Assembly (NCBI GenBank): GCA_049323435.1
Contig: JBMOMX010000012.1
Location: 1 to 64,000, forward strand
Origin: UBA11222 sp049323435
GTDB lineage: Bacteria; Pseudomonadota; Alphaproteobacteria; UBA11222
Direction: 5' to 3'
Length of the DNA stretch: 64,000 bases
In this document: piece by piece, positions 1-9,548 of the stretch
Numbering within the stretch: position 1 is the stretch's first letter
Layout of the letters: each line of letters starts with the position of its first letter
Position numbers and translations under genes: made by a program
Notes under the pieces: model-generated
What the model saw: only the letters and a program-made list of their open reading frames with translations
The model's database searches: none
What the model was told of the DNA's origin: nothing

Positions 1-51
1 GTGGCCACGCCGGCAGAGGCGCGAAAAATCCTGGGCATGCCGCCGCAATAA
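1..51 (+). CDS. C-terminal end of an unidentified protein (partial)
   Basis: Frame 1 is open from the first base and ends at TAA 49-51, reading VATPAEARKILGMPPQ. Only 16 residues are visible. The ending recalls the C-terminus of DUF849/BKACE (beta-keto acid cleavage) proteins, but this is a weak resemblance by eye. It converges on thiE, whose stop lies about 55 bp further on. Confidence 0.35.
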   Translation: MATPAEARKILGMPPQ

Positions 52-105
52 TACCGGGCTGGTTGTTGCGCGGCTGCGGGCGGGAAGCGGGCATGTCGCC
101 GGATG

Positions 106-759
106 TCAGGCCATGCGGTTGCTGGCAATCCTGCGGTTAATGGCGGCCACGGCTGCCTTGGGGCCGTCCGGATGTCCCCACACACCATTGGCGACGGCAA
201 CAAAATCCGCGCCGGCCTGCGCCAGCAGACCGCAATTTTCAATCTGAATGCCGCCAATGGCGACACAGGGGATCAGGAATGTTTCCTGCCACCAGGTTAA
301 TAGTTCGGGCGCGGCGTGGGTTTCCACATCCTTGGTGATGGTGGGAAAGAATGCGCCGAAGGCCACATAGTCTGCGCCCGCCTCCGCCGCCTCCATCGCC
401 AGGTGGCGGGAATCATGACAGGTGACGCCGATGGTTTTATCGGGACCGAGCAATTGGCGCGCCTCGGCAAGGCGCATATCCTGCTGGCCGATATGCACGC
501 CGTCCGCGCCCGCGGATTTGGCAAGATCAGGCCGGTCATTGAGGATGAATGCCGCATTATGCCGGTGCACGATCGGCATCAGCCTTTCTGTTGCGCGTTT
601 GATCTCATCATCCGGGCAATGTTTAAGCCGCAATTGCACACAGGCCACATCTCCGCCATCAAGTGCGCGCGCCAGATCATCGGCAAACTGCGCCAGTACA
701 ATTTGCGGCGGTGTGATCAGATACAGGCGGCAGATGACGGGATCGGCAGTTGTTGACAT
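106..759 (-). CDS. thiE: Thiamine-phosphate synthase (ThiE-like)
   Basis: A TIM-barrel enzyme that joins HMP-pyrophosphate and the thiazole phosphate to make thiamine phosphate in the cytoplasm. Visible motifs are VQLRLK, LNDRPDLA, the DGVHIGQ loop, DYVAFGAFFPT followed by TK, and the late AIGGI phosphate loop, in family order. I chose the ATG at 759 (217 aa) because it matches usual ThiE length; an in-frame GTG at 813 would add 18 residues unlike the family. It lies downstream of pgk and the aldolase on the same strand with a gap of about 80 bp, so cotranscription is possible. Some alphaproteobacteria carry ThiE paralogues of uncertain activity, so the exact role is less sure than the fold. 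Confidence 0.85.
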   Translation of the reverse strand: MSTTADPVICRLYLITPPQIVLAQFADDLARALDGGDVACVQLRLKHCPDDEIKRATERLMPIVHRHNAAFILNDRPDLAKSAGADGVHIGQQDMRLAEARQLLGPDKTIGVTCHDSRHLAMEAAEAGADYVAFGAFFPTITKDVETHAAPELLTWWQETFLIPCVAIGGIQIENCGLLAQAGADFVAVANGVWGHPDGPKAAVAAINRRIASNRMA

Positions 760-837
760 CAGAGGGTGAACCTGGAGCTCAATCTGCCACCCCGGAATGA
801 ATCGGGGTGACACGAAGTGCGAAACAGAAAGTGGAAA

Positions 838-1860
838 TCACGCCGCCAGTTCGCTTTCCATCGCCGCCTTGTAGGTGCCCTTGGTGGCAAGGCCGTTCAT
901 TTTGGCGCGGTGGGTGAATACGGTTTGCGCCCGTTTCACATTTTCCGGTTTACCGGCCCAGGCCATGATCGCTGGATGCTGCAAGGCGCGGCCATAGGAG
1001 AAGGTCAGATTCCACGGCAATCCGCCCAGCGCATTCATGGCGCTGAGATTGGCGGTGGCTTCCTCGTCCGACTGCCCGCCCGACAGGAATGCGATGCCGG
1101 GCACAGCAGACGGCACGCAATCTTTCAGGCATTTGACGGTTTTTTCGGCGATTTCCGCAATACCGGCTTTTTTTGCACTTTTCTTGCCGGGCACAATCAT
1201 GTTTGGTTTCAGCACAATGCCCTCCAGCGCCACATTCATGAAATATAGTTGCTGGAAGGTTTCCTTCAGCACCCACTGGGTGACGGTGTAACAGGCGTCA
1301 ATGTCATTATCGCCATCCATCAGAACTTCTGGTTCCACGATAGGGACAATATTGTTTGCCTGACAAAGATTGGCATAACGGGCCAGGGCATGCGCATTGG
1401 CCATAATGCCGGTATGGGAAAAGCGTCCGGCAACCGGATCGATCACTGCGCGCCATTTTGCGAAGCGTGCACCGGCCTCATAATATTTTGGCAGGCGGTT
1501 TGAAAGATTATCCAGCCCCTTGGTGATCAGCTCGCCTGCGGTTCCTGCGATTATTTCCGTGCCTTCATCCACTTTGATGCCGGGAACCGCGCCTGAATTC
1601 TCAATCAGCTTGACCAGCGGCGTGCCGTCGGCGGCTTTTTGCCAGATGGTTTCATCATACAGAATGACGCCGCTAATATGTTTCATGCCTTCGGAACGGA
1701 ACAACATTTCGCGGTAATCGCGGCGCGCGGTTTCGGTCGATTCCAGTTTGATCTGATCAAAGCGCTTTTTAATGGTGCCGCTGCTTTCATCGGCGGCCAG
1801 AATGCCCTTGCCGGTTTCGACCATTTTGTTGGCCACTTTATTTAATGCGATCAAATCCAT
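838..1860 (-). CDS. Fructose-bisphosphate aldolase, class I
   Basis: A 340-residue class I (Schiff-base) aldolase that splits fructose 1,6-bisphosphate into dihydroxyacetone phosphate and glyceraldehyde 3-phosphate. The N-terminus carries the family motif GKGILAADESSGTI, and the Schiff-base lysine is the K of EGIVLKPNM. FLSGGQSDEEAT and the late WNLTFSYGRALQ segment are also typical of the animal-type class I family. It follows pgk by 27 bp on the same strand, making a glycolytic/Calvin-type operon pgk-fba. The class II and archaeal-type FbaB families look different, so confidence is high. Confidence 0.95.
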   Translation of the reverse strand: MDLIALNKVANKMVETGKGILAADESSGTIKKRFDQIKLESTETARRDYREMLFRSEGMKHISGVILYDETIWQKAADGTPLVKLIENSGAVPGIKVDEGTEIIAGTAGELITKGLDNLSNRLPKYYEAGARFAKWRAVIDPVAGRFSHTGIMANAHALARYANLCQANNIVPIVEPEVLMDGDNDIDACYTVTQWVLKETFQQLYFMNVALEGIVLKPNMIVPGKKSAKKAGIAEIAEKTVKCLKDCVPSAVPGIAFLSGGQSDEEATANLSAMNALGGLPWNLTFSYGRALQHPAIMAWAGKPENVKRAQTVFTHRAKMNGLATKGTYKAAMESELAA

Positions 1861-1887
1861 TGTATATCCTCCTGTCGTTAAGTTGAA

Positions 1888-3081
1888 TTATGCGGTCTCC
1901 AGCGCCTTGACGCCCGGCAATTGCTTGCCCTCAAGCCATTCCAGGAACGCGCCGCCAGCTGTTGAAACATAACTGAAATCATCTGCGGCCCCGGCCTGAT
2001 TAAGTGCTGCAACTGTATCGCCCCCGCCTGCAACAGACAATAGATGCCCCGATTTTGTCAGTTTTGCGGCGGCCAGCGCGGCGGCTTTGGTGCCTGCATC
2101 AAAGGGGGAAATTTCAAACGCGCCCAATGGGCCGTTCCAGACAAGGGTTCTGGCTTTCTCAAAGCGGGCGATAATTTCTTTGACCGATTCCGGCCCCACA
2201 TCCAGAATCATATCATCAGCAGCGACGGCGTCGATGGAAACGGTTTTCGACTGTGTGTTCGCCTTGAATTCTTTCGCCACAACGACATGATGCGGCAGCA
2301 CCACCTCGCAGTTGGCGGCTTTGGCCTTCGTCAGAATAGCGCGCGCGGTTTCGCCCAGATCATGTTCACATAGCGATGCGCCGACGGGCTTGCCCTGCGC
2401 GGCCAGAAAAGTGTTGGCCATGCCGCCGCCAATGATCAGGCAGTCGGCGTTCTGAACAAGATTACCCAGCAGGTCGAGCTTGGAAGAAATCTTCGCGCCG
2501 CCTACAACCGCGACCAGCGGGCGTGCGGGTTTGCCCAGCGCCTTGCCTAATGCATCAAGCTCTGCCTGCATTCCCCGCCCTGCAACCGAGGGCAGCAGAT
2601 GCGCGATGCCCTCCGTCGAGGCATGTGCCCGGTGCGCCGCCGAAAAGGCGTCATTGACATAGATCTCGCCAAGCTCCGCCAGATTGTTGGCGAAATCCTT
2701 GTCATTGCTTTCTTCGCCCGCGTGAAAGCGCGTATTTTCCAGCAGCACGATCTCGCCATCATGCAGCGATTGAATGGCGGCCTGCGCGACCTGACCGATA
2801 CAGTCAGCCGCAAACAGTACCTGCCGCCCCAGTGCTTTTGATAATGGCTCCGCCACCGGCGCCAGCGACATATCGCTGACGATCTTCCCCTTGGGCCGCC
2901 CAAAATGCGCCAGCAGAATAACCCGCGCACCTTTACCGGCCAGTTCCTGAATGGTGGGCACAACCCGGTCAATGCGCGTGGCGTCCGTAACCTTGCCGTC
3001 CTTGATCGGCACATTGATATCGACACGAACGATGACACGTTTGCCGGTAACATTCAGATCATCAAGTGTGCGGTAGGACAT
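1888..3081 (-). CDS. pgk: Phosphoglycerate kinase
   Basis: A 397-residue cytoplasmic glycolytic enzyme transferring phosphate between 1,3-bisphosphoglycerate and ADP. The N-terminal substrate-binding motif RVDINVP, the LLAHFGRPKG loop, ENTRFH, the nucleotide-domain GGAKISSKLDLL, VWNGPLGAFE and the C-terminal GGGDTVAAL are all in order. Length is normal. It is the first gene of the pgk, aldolase, (thiE) series. No gap gene is adjacent, unlike in many proteobacteria where gap precedes pgk. Confidence 0.97.
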   Translation of the reverse strand: MSYRTLDDLNVTGKRVIVRVDINVPIKDGKVTDATRIDRVVPTIQELAGKGARVILLAHFGRPKGKIVSDMSLAPVAEPLSKALGRQVLFAADCIGQVAQAAIQSLHDGEIVLLENTRFHAGEESNDKDFANNLAELGEIYVNDAFSAAHRAHASTEGIAHLLPSVAGRGMQAELDALGKALGKPARPLVAVVGGAKISSKLDLLGNLVQNADCLIIGGGMANTFLAAQGKPVGASLCEHDLGETARAILTKAKAANCEVVLPHHVVVAKEFKANTQSKTVSIDAVAADDMILDVGPESVKEIIARFEKARTLVWNGPLGAFEISPFDAGTKAAALAAAKLTKSGHLLSVAGGGDTVAALNQAGAADDFSYVSTAGGAFLEWLEGKQLPGVKALETA

Positions 3082-3361
3082 GTTTTAAACCCGTAATGGT
3101 TGGTTTGACGAAGAAATCCTGATCTGAGAAAATCACCCGGCTCCCCCAGGGACCGGTCTCCTGCCGGCCTGAGGACAAGCTCTGTCACCCCCGCCATGAT
3201 TGGGGTTCGGGTCTATGTCTGAAGCGCAACATATTGAGGCTTTCTTTTAAGGAAGGCTGCATGCGGGGTCAAGTAACCGAGGCATTTTCCGGACACGGTA
3301 TTAAAATTTGACGCCACCGGGGAGATGCCAACAGGGTCAGGCGGGGCTGCGCCTGCCGGTA
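3082..3361. other. Intergenic region upstream of pgk
   Basis: A 280-bp spacer between pgk and the rpoH stop, which are on the same strand. I find no ORF with a family look and no clear RNA. A GC-rich stretch near 3333-3353 can fold weakly just downstream of rpoH, but it lacks a T-tract. Confidence 0.4.
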
Positions 3362-4258
3362 TTATTTCCGGACCGTCTCCCTGGCCGCGCGGCGCATGGC
3401 GCGTTGCAGTTTTTCGAATGCGCGCACCTCAATCTGGCGCACCCTTTCGCGGCTGATATTATATTCCTGGCTTAAATCCTCAAGTGTCGCCGGCTCGTCA
3501 CGCAGTCTGCGGGCGGTCAGAATTTCCTTTTCCCGGTCGGTCAGATGTTTCAGCCCTTCCAGCAGCAGTGCATGGCGGATTTTGAACTCTTCGCTCTCGC
3601 CCAGCTCTGTTTCCTGATTTGGCTTGTCATCCACCAGCCAATCCTGCCATTCGCCATCCGCATCCAGGCTAAGCGGCGCATTCAGCGAAATGCTCTGTCC
3701 GGACAGGCGCTGGTTCATATTGGTGACTTCCTGTTCCGGCACGCTCAGTTTCTTCGCGATCAGCGCAACCTGTTCGGAGGTCATGTCACCTTCATCAAGC
3801 GCCTGAATCTGGGTTTTCACCCGGCGCAAATTGAAGAACAGCTTTTTCTGCGCTGCCGTGGTGCCGATTTTCACCAGGCTCCAGGAGCGCAAAATATATT
3901 CCTGAATGGCAGCGCGTATCCACCACATGGCATAGGTGGAAAGACGGAAACCTTTTTCCGGTTCAAAGCGCTTAACCGCCTGCATCAGGCCGACATTGCC
4001 CTCGGAAATCACCTCGCCGATCGGCAGGCCATAGCCGCGATAGCCCATGGCCATTTTGGCGACCAAGCGCAAATGGCTGGTCACCATTTTATGCGCGGCT
4101 TCGCTATCTTCATGCTCGCGCCAGCGCTTGGCCAGCATATATTCCTCTTCCGGGTCCAGTACCGGGAATTGCCGGATCTCCTGCAAATAGCGTGAAAGCC
4201 CGCCATCCGGGGTCAGTACTGGCAGAGTCTTTTTTTCAGTTATTTCGGACATTCCCAC
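3362..4258 (-). CDS. rpoH: RNA polymerase sigma-32 factor (heat shock)
   Basis: A 298-residue sigma-70-family factor. Region 2 shows the core-binding/−10 segment (GNVGLMQAVKRFEPEKGFRL and STYAMWWIRAAIQEY). The QKKLFFNLRR segment is the RpoH box that marks this subfamily. The C-terminal region 4 helix-turn-helix ends in SRERVRQIEVRAFEKLQ. RpoH directs transcription of chaperone and protease genes. Two start codons two residues apart (4258, 4252) cannot be separated. It is flanked upstream by the pseudouridine synthase on the same strand with 109 bp between. Confidence 0.96.
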   Translation of the reverse strand: MGMSEITEKKTLPVLTPDGGLSRYLQEIRQFPVLDPEEEYMLAKRWREHEDSEAAHKMVTSHLRLVAKMAMGYRGYGLPIGEVISEGNVGLMQAVKRFEPEKGFRLSTYAMWWIRAAIQEYILRSWSLVKIGTTAAQKKLFFNLRRVKTQIQALDEGDMTSEQVALIAKKLSVPEQEVTNMNQRLSGQSISLNAPLSLDADGEWQDWLVDDKPNQETELGESEEFKIRHALLLEGLKHLTDREKEILTARRLRDEPATLEDLSQEYNISRERVRQIEVRAFEKLQRAMRRAARETVRK

Positions 4259-4367
4259 TCTCTAGACACAAAAAAACTTCCAGGCCTATATCCCGCGTCC
4301 TGGCTACACATTGAAGCCACCTCAATATAAGGAGTTTACCATCCATTTATAAGGGCTGGCGTTAACT

Positions 4368-5357
4368 TTACATCCGTTCCAAACTATTCGCCAGTGCCGC
4401 CATATCCGCCGGTAAGGGGCTGTCGTGACTAATTAATTCGTCTGTGACGGGGTGAATGAAACCCAGACTTGTGGCGTGCAGGGCCTGCCGTCCCAGCGCT
4501 GCGATGGCCTGCAAAACCTCTTCCGGCAACCCCTTTGCCATGCGGCGTCCGCCGCCATAAACCGGATCGCCGACGATAGGATGGCCAATATGCGCCATAT
4601 GCACCCGAATCTGGTGGGTGCGCCCGGTCTCCAGACGGCAGCGCAGCAGGCTGATAATGGGGTGTTGCGCATCACCAAAATGCTGCAAAATCTCGTAATT
4701 GGTAATCGCCTCGCGTCCGCCATGCGGCCGCACCGCCATTTTTTGCCGGTTGGCGGGGCTGCGTCCGATCTGGGTGACAATACGGCCCCGGGCCGGGTGT
4801 GGGGCGCCCCAGACAAAGGCCAGATAGCTGCGCATTACCGTATGGGCGGCGAATTGCGCGGCCAGACTGGCATGCGCCCGGTCAGTTTTGGCGGCGACCA
4901 GCAGGCCGCTGGTCTGCTTGTCCAGCCGGTGCACAATGCCGGGGCGGCGCACCCCGCCAATGCCGGAAAGACTGTCGCCGCAATGCGCCAGCAGGGCGTG
5001 CACCAGGGTGCCCCGCCAATTGCCGGCGGCCGGATGCACCACCAGCCCGGCAGGCTTGTCAATGACAATAAGTTCGCGATCTTCGTAAACGACGCTTAGC
5101 GGGATGTCCTCAGCTTCCGGTATGGCATCGGCCACGGGGGGGATACTGATATAAAATATATCGCCGGGTTTGACCCGGTAGGAGGCGTCGTCTATCGTCC
5201 GCCCAAGCCGTTGAACCCGGCCGGCCGCCAATAGCGCCTGCAAGCGGGACCGGCTGAATTCGGAGATATGGGTGCTAAGCCATTTGTCCAGCCGCGTACC
5301 ACCCTCTGTCCCGCTGACGGTAAGCGTGATGGCGGCTTCATTGATAGGAGTGTTCAT
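4368..5357 (-). CDS. RluA-family 23S rRNA pseudouridine synthase
   Basis: A 329-residue enzyme with an N-terminal S4 RNA-binding domain (TRLDKWLSTHISEFSRSRLQ, about residues 21-65) and a C-terminal catalytic domain. The catalytic Asp is in VHRLDKQTSGLLV, and RCRLETGRTHQIRVHM is the second family signature. This layout and length fit RluD (U1911/1915/1917 of 23S rRNA), though RluC is not excluded. Its ATG (complement of 5355-5357) overlaps the ATG of the divergent gene at 5356, an unusually tight head-to-head arrangement with no evident Shine-Dalgarno on this side. Confidence 0.9.
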   Translation of the reverse strand: MNTPINEAAITLTVSGTEGGTRLDKWLSTHISEFSRSRLQALLAAGRVQRLGRTIDDASYRVKPGDIFYISIPPVADAIPEAEDIPLSVVYEDRELIVIDKPAGLVVHPAAGNWRGTLVHALLAHCGDSLSGIGGVRRPGIVHRLDKQTSGLLVAAKTDRAHASLAAQFAAHTVMRSYLAFVWGAPHPARGRIVTQIGRSPANRQKMAVRPHGGREAITNYEILQHFGDAQHPIISLLRCRLETGRTHQIRVHMAHIGHPIVGDPVYGGGRRMAKGLPEEVLQAIAALGRQALHATSLGFIHPVTDELISHDSPLPADMAALANSLERM

Positions 5358-5676
5358 GAACCAAGCTGTGACGCAAAATTATCGCGGGCTCAAGTCTGCT
5401 GTAATCATTATGGGCGTTCTGCTTGTCATTGGCACGATCGCGCTGGTGATAGGAATGGTGCGTCAGGCGGGCCGTATCGCCGATCATTATGACGCAAAGG
5501 CCGCGCAACACATTGCCCTCCCGCCGGAAATGGCAGGCAAAGTGATGCACATGCAGGTGGATGGCGGGCGGCTGGTCTTGCTGGTGGAGCGCGGCGAAAG
5601 CCAGAAAATCATCATTCTGGATATGGCAAGCGGCAAAGTGATTGCGACTATTGATCCGGCGCAGGCGCCGCAATGA
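5356..5676 (+). CDS. Single-pass membrane protein, DUF6476-like
   Basis: 106 residues from the ATG at 5356, preceded by TAGGAG at a good distance. A short cytoplasmic head is followed by one hydrophobic helix (about residues 14-38, AVIIMGVLLVIGTIALVIGM) and then a periplasmic domain containing short beta-like repeats (GGRLVLLVERGES, KIIILDMASGKVI). This plan resembles the small alphaproteobacterial DUF6476 family. Function is unknown. The next gene starts within its stop region (4-bp overlap), so the two are translationally coupled. Confidence 0.7.
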   Translation: MNQAVTQNYRGLKSAVIIMGVLLVIGTIALVIGMVRQAGRIADHYDAKAAQHIALPPEMAGKVMHMQVDGGRLVLLVERGESQKIIILDMASGKVIATIDPAQAPQ

Positions 5677-6107
5677 CCGGGCGCAGCCTTCGGATTAACC
5701 GGACGGATGTAAGCCGCATCGAGGCGCATGCAAGGTCCGGCTTATCGCGCGAAAGCTGCGGAATAATGCTGGGCGTCCGGACGGATGATGGCTGGCAGGT
5801 GTCAGGGATTAAGCAAAGCAATAATGTCGCGCCCCCCGGCCTGTGTGACAGGTTTGAGATCGATCCGGCGCTTTTGCTAAGCACACAGAAGGCGGCCAGG
5901 GCAGGCGGCCCGCGCATGATAGGCGTGTATCATTCGCATCCCACTGGCAAGGCCGAACCGTCGCAGATAGATTTGGAAGCAGCCTGGCAGACAGGAATGA
6001 TCTGGGTGATCAGCGCGGTTGATATTGAACGAATAGAAACACGCGCATATCTGCGTGAAGAAGCGGGCTTTGTTCCAGTGCCGCTGCAAGTAATGGAAAC
6101 TGAGTAA
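5673..6107 (+). CDS. JAMM/MPN+ domain metallopeptidase (M67 family)
   Basis: A 144-residue single-domain protein. The JAMM zinc motif is complete: Glu27 in RESCGIMLG, then His87 and His89 in VYHSHP, Ser97 and Asp100 in PSQID. Proteins of this family cleave isopeptide or peptide bonds; bacterial free-standing members process ubiquitin-fold sulfur carriers or remain uncharacterised. No ThiS/MoaD-like partner lies next to it. It overlaps the upstream membrane gene by 4 bp and its TAA overlaps the ATG of the threonine aldolase by one base, so the three form one operon. Confidence 0.85.
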   Translation: MTGRSLRINRTDVSRIEAHARSGLSRESCGIMLGVRTDDGWQVSGIKQSNNVAPPGLCDRFEIDPALLLSTQKAARAGGPRMIGVYHSHPTGKAEPSQIDLEAAWQTGMIWVISAVDIERIETRAYLREEAGFVPVPLQVMETE

Positions 6108-7144
6108 TGAGCGCAAACTTTACCAGCGATAATCAGGCCCCGGTCGCGCCCCAGATAATGGCGGCGCTGTTAAAGGCGAATGAGGGCAGGGCGCCATCTT
6201 ATGGGGCGGATGCGATTACCGCACGCCTGCAACCCCTATTCGCGAAATGTTTTGAAACTGATTTGCGGGTTTTCCCAGTGACGACGGGGACCGCCGCCAA
6301 TGCGTTGGCATTGGCCATGTTGACCCCGCCATGGGGCACGATTTTCTGTCATCAGGAGTCGCATATCGCGACGGATGAATGCGGCGCGCCGGAATTTCAC
6401 ACCTCTGGCGCCAAACTGCAATTGCTGCCGGGTGATCATGGGAAGCTGACGCCGGAAATATTGTCGCGCTGCCTCAGGGACACCAGCCCCGGCGATCAGC
6501 ATCAGACTCAGCCTGCGGTGCTAAGCCTGTCCCAGGTTACAGAAGCTGGCACGGTGTATCGCCCCGACGAAATTGCAGCGCTGGCAGCGATTGCCAGACA
6601 GCATAAATTATATGTGCATATGGATGGGGCGCGGATAGCCAACGCAATTACGTCGCTGAAATGTTCACCCGCAGACATAACCTGGCGGGCGGGCATCGAC
6701 GTGCTTTCATTCGGCGCGACCAAAAATGGCGCCTTGGCCGCAGAAGCGGTTCTGTTTTTTAATCCGGCATTATCGGAAAATTTTGTGTTCCGGCGCAAAC
6801 GGGCAGGGCATCTGGTTTCCAAGATGCGATTTCTTTCGGTGCAACTGGAAGCCTATCTGGAAAATGGCCTGTGGCTTCAGCTAGCGGCCAACGCCAACGC
6901 CCAGGCAAAGCGTCTTGCTGAGGGCTTGCACGCGATATCTTCAGTGGAAATTTTACATATGGTGCAAGCCAATGAAATTTTTGCGCGCATCCCGGCCGCG
7001 ATGATCAGGGCATTACGCGAACAGGGATTTGGATTTCATGTGTGGGGGCGCGACGATGAAGGCGTCATTCGTCTGGTAACGGCCTTCGATACAAAACCGG
7101 ACGAGGTGGATATGTTTATCCACGCCGTCCGGGCTTTGGGTTAG
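6107..7144 (+). CDS. ltaE: Low-specificity threonine aldolase
   Basis: A 345-residue fold-type I PLP enzyme splitting L-threonine/allo-threonine to glycine and acetaldehyde. Conserved features are SYGAD near residue 31, the VTTGTAANALAL PLP phosphate loop, CHQESHI, HMDGARIANA (Asp173 toward the pyridine nitrogen) and SFGATKNG with the Schiff-base Lys206. Its ATG overlaps the preceding stop (TAATG). Related PLP enzymes acting on other beta-hydroxy amino acids cannot be excluded. Confidence 0.9.
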   Translation: MSANFTSDNQAPVAPQIMAALLKANEGRAPSYGADAITARLQPLFAKCFETDLRVFPVTTGTAANALALAMLTPPWGTIFCHQESHIATDECGAPEFHTSGAKLQLLPGDHGKLTPEILSRCLRDTSPGDQHQTQPAVLSLSQVTEAGTVYRPDEIAALAAIARQHKLYVHMDGARIANAITSLKCSPADITWRAGIDVLSFGATKNGALAAEAVLFFNPALSENFVFRRKRAGHLVSKMRFLSVQLEAYLENGLWLQLAANANAQAKRLAEGLHAISSVEILHMVQANEIFARIPAAMIRALREQGFGFHVWGRDDEGVIRLVTAFDTKPDEVDMFIHAVRALG

Positions 7145-7154
7145 GACTTCTAAC

Positions 7155-9548
7155 TTACGCTGCGCGAACCTGGACCAGGAAGCGGTTTACTTCATTGCGC
7201 AGCTTATCGGCCTCGGCGCTTAGATCGCCGGCGGCGCTGACAACGGCGTTTGCTGCTTCGCTGGTTTCGTCATTGGCGGCCTGTACCGCAGCGATATTGG
7301 TTGAAACTTCGCGGGTTGATGCGGACGCTTCCTGTGTGTTCTGGGAAATGTTCTGCGTGGCGCTGCTTTGCTGTTGCACGGCCGAGGCAACGGAAGAGAC
7401 AGATTCGCTGATTTCCCCAATGGTTTGACGAATGACCGCAATCGCTTCCAATGCTTCGGACGACACATTCTGCATGGCGTTGATCTGATTGGAAATTTCT
7501 TCGGTGGCATGGGCGGTTTGGTTGGCCAGGTTTTTCACTTCGCTTGCTACGACAGCAAAGCCCTTGCCCGCTTCACCTGCGCGTGCCGCCTCGATCGTTG
7601 CGTTCAGCGCCAGCAGGTTTGTCTGTTTGGCGATATGATTGATCAGTTCGACTACCTGGCCAATTTTACCGGCGGTTTCAGAAAGCACTTTCATGGTTTC
7701 ATTGGTCGCCTCAGCGCGCTCGACGGCTGTGAGAGCGACGAGGTTGGAAGCTGACATCTGCTTTTCGATTTCACTGATGGAGTAGGTAAGTTCCTCTGAA
7801 GCGGCGGCAACGGTTCCCACATTGCCGCTGGCGCTTGATGCTGCCTGGCTGACGGCATCGCTACGGTCACGCGCATTGGCGGCAATGCTGGACATTTGTT
7901 CCGCAGTTTGCTTCATGCCAAGCGCGCTGGTCGAAACTGCCTCGACAATATGTCCGACGGAGTCTTCGAAGCTCGCGGCAAGCGCTTCCATAGCCTGACG
8001 TTTTTCTTCGGCAGCGCGGGTCCGCGCCTCATCGCGTTCTAATTTTGCGCGCTCGATCTGAAGCGCATTTTCCTTGAAAACCTGTACCGCAGCGGACATT
8101 TCGCCAATTTCATCGTGGCGATCCTGAAACGGAATTTCAATCGTCAAGTCCCCGGCAGCCAGGGTGCGCATGGCGCCGTTCATGGCGCGCAAAGGCCGGG
8201 TGACACTGTGTCCGACATAATAGAAAGCGATAAAGGCAACGGCGGCGATGGTGGCAATAGCCAGTATGATAAGCGTGTTTTCACTGCTTGCAATATCACT
8301 TTCCACTCCGGCGACACCGGCATCCACATCCTTGCGGCGTGCGACGACCTGATCATTGGCGATGTTGGTCAGCTGCAGCGCCTCTGATTGAACCTGATTC
8401 AGGGCGGCGCGGGTTTTCGTGGAAACATTCAGTGCCCGCAGGGCCTGCTCGAATATGTCATTTTTGGAATCTCCCAATTCAGCCAGTTTGGTTACATCTG
8501 ATCTGAGAGCCACCAGCTTCTCATTCCATTCCTTCGATTGCTTTGTTGCGCCCTCGGAAAGTGCCGTCAGGCCGCTTGAGGTGGTTGCAATGGCGGTAAT
8601 GAAACGTTCACTGACCTTTTTAATGCCAGCTTCGTCGCTTTGTGCAGCGCTTTCGGCTAGAATACCCACAGCCAAATTGGCGTTGGAGACAAGATCAGAG
8701 ATTCCCTGCAAGGTGCTGATCTGGTCCTGCAAAATTATTCCCTTGTCATTCTCACCTTTTGCAGCCAGCGACTCTTCCGCTTCGCCGGTTGCGTCAGCGT
8801 CATTCCCTGCAATGCCCGCATTTCCTCCGCTATCAGCGTTGGCGGCAAAAATTTCCTCCATGACAGCAAAAACAGCGTCATTAGCCGCGTCGGCAAAATA
8901 CTGGCTTTTTTCAAGAAGTGCCGCATGCACAATACGGGACTGCTCTACGGATTTTTCGAGTTCCTGCCGGGTGCTGAAATTTTCGGATACCAGCATGTCC
9001 AGTGTCTTGATCTGATTAGACAGTTCGCCGGCCAGGGCTTTGGATTTATCCAAATCTTGCTGTTTCATTTGTTTGGAAGAAGCTTCAATCAGTTTCGTAA
9101 GGCTTCCAATTTCGCCGGTCAGTTCGTCGCGAAGCTTGACGCGGGTTGCATCATCCTTGGCAGCCGCCAGGGCGCGCAGATTGCCTGAAATCTGGTTGGT
9201 GGCGACTGTCAGATCAAAGGCGCCCGTCATGCCGCCAATGTCACGCTCTGCTACATTTTTGAAGGTCTGGTCAATCAGGCGGAAGGAGCTGAACGAAATC
9301 AGGCAGGCGATGAGGGTCAGAACGCCGACAATCACATAAGTCGCCAGCAGTTTTGACTGAATGCTGAGCCTGGAAAGCGCCGAACTGTTGGAAAGCAGCT
9401 CTGCAAATTTGGTCAGCAAAACATGGCTGGTCGCGCGAATGCCCTGGATTATTTCCCTGGCCGGAATTTTATCCTTCAGCAATTTCGACCTTTCGATGAT
9501 TTTGCCAGAAACTTCCTGAATTTTCCTGGTTGTATCCTGATTCACCAT
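7155..9548 (-). CDS. Methyl-accepting chemotaxis protein
   Basis: A 797-residue transducer. A basic cytoplasmic N-terminus of about 65 residues precedes TM1 (about 67-89). A long helical periplasmic sensor follows to about residue 420, then TM2, a HAMP domain and the signalling domain. The highly conserved hairpin tip (QTNLLALNATIEAARAGE, then GKGFAVVASEVKNLA) is intact. It belongs to a soluble CheA/CheW-coupled signalling array, but no other che gene is in the window. The extended N-terminus before TM1 is unusual; an internal start is possible but no ATG is better placed. It converges on the threonine aldolase with 10 bp between stops. Confidence 0.93.
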   Translation of the reverse strand: MVNQDTTRKIQEVSGKIIERSKLLKDKIPAREIIQGIRATSHVLLTKFAELLSNSSALSRLSIQSKLLATYVIVGVLTLIACLISFSSFRLIDQTFKNVAERDIGGMTGAFDLTVATNQISGNLRALAAAKDDATRVKLRDELTGEIGSLTKLIEASSKQMKQQDLDKSKALAGELSNQIKTLDMLVSENFSTRQELEKSVEQSRIVHAALLEKSQYFADAANDAVFAVMEEIFAANADSGGNAGIAGNDADATGEAEESLAAKGENDKGIILQDQISTLQGISDLVSNANLAVGILAESAAQSDEAGIKKVSERFITAIATTSSGLTALSEGATKQSKEWNEKLVALRSDVTKLAELGDSKNDIFEQALRALNVSTKTRAALNQVQSEALQLTNIANDQVVARRKDVDAGVAGVESDIASSENTLIILAIATIAAVAFIAFYYVGHSVTRPLRAMNGAMRTLAAGDLTIEIPFQDRHDEIGEMSAAVQVFKENALQIERAKLERDEARTRAAEEKRQAMEALAASFEDSVGHIVEAVSTSALGMKQTAEQMSSIAANARDRSDAVSQAASSASGNVGTVAAASEELTYSISEIEKQMSASNLVALTAVERAEATNETMKVLSETAGKIGQVVELINHIAKQTNLLALNATIEAARAGEAGKGFAVVASEVKNLANQTAHATEEISNQINAMQNVSSEALEAIAVIRQTIGEISESVSSVASAVQQQSSATQNISQNTQEASASTREVSTNIAAVQAANDETSEAANAVVSAAGDLSAEADKLRNEVNRFLVQVRAA

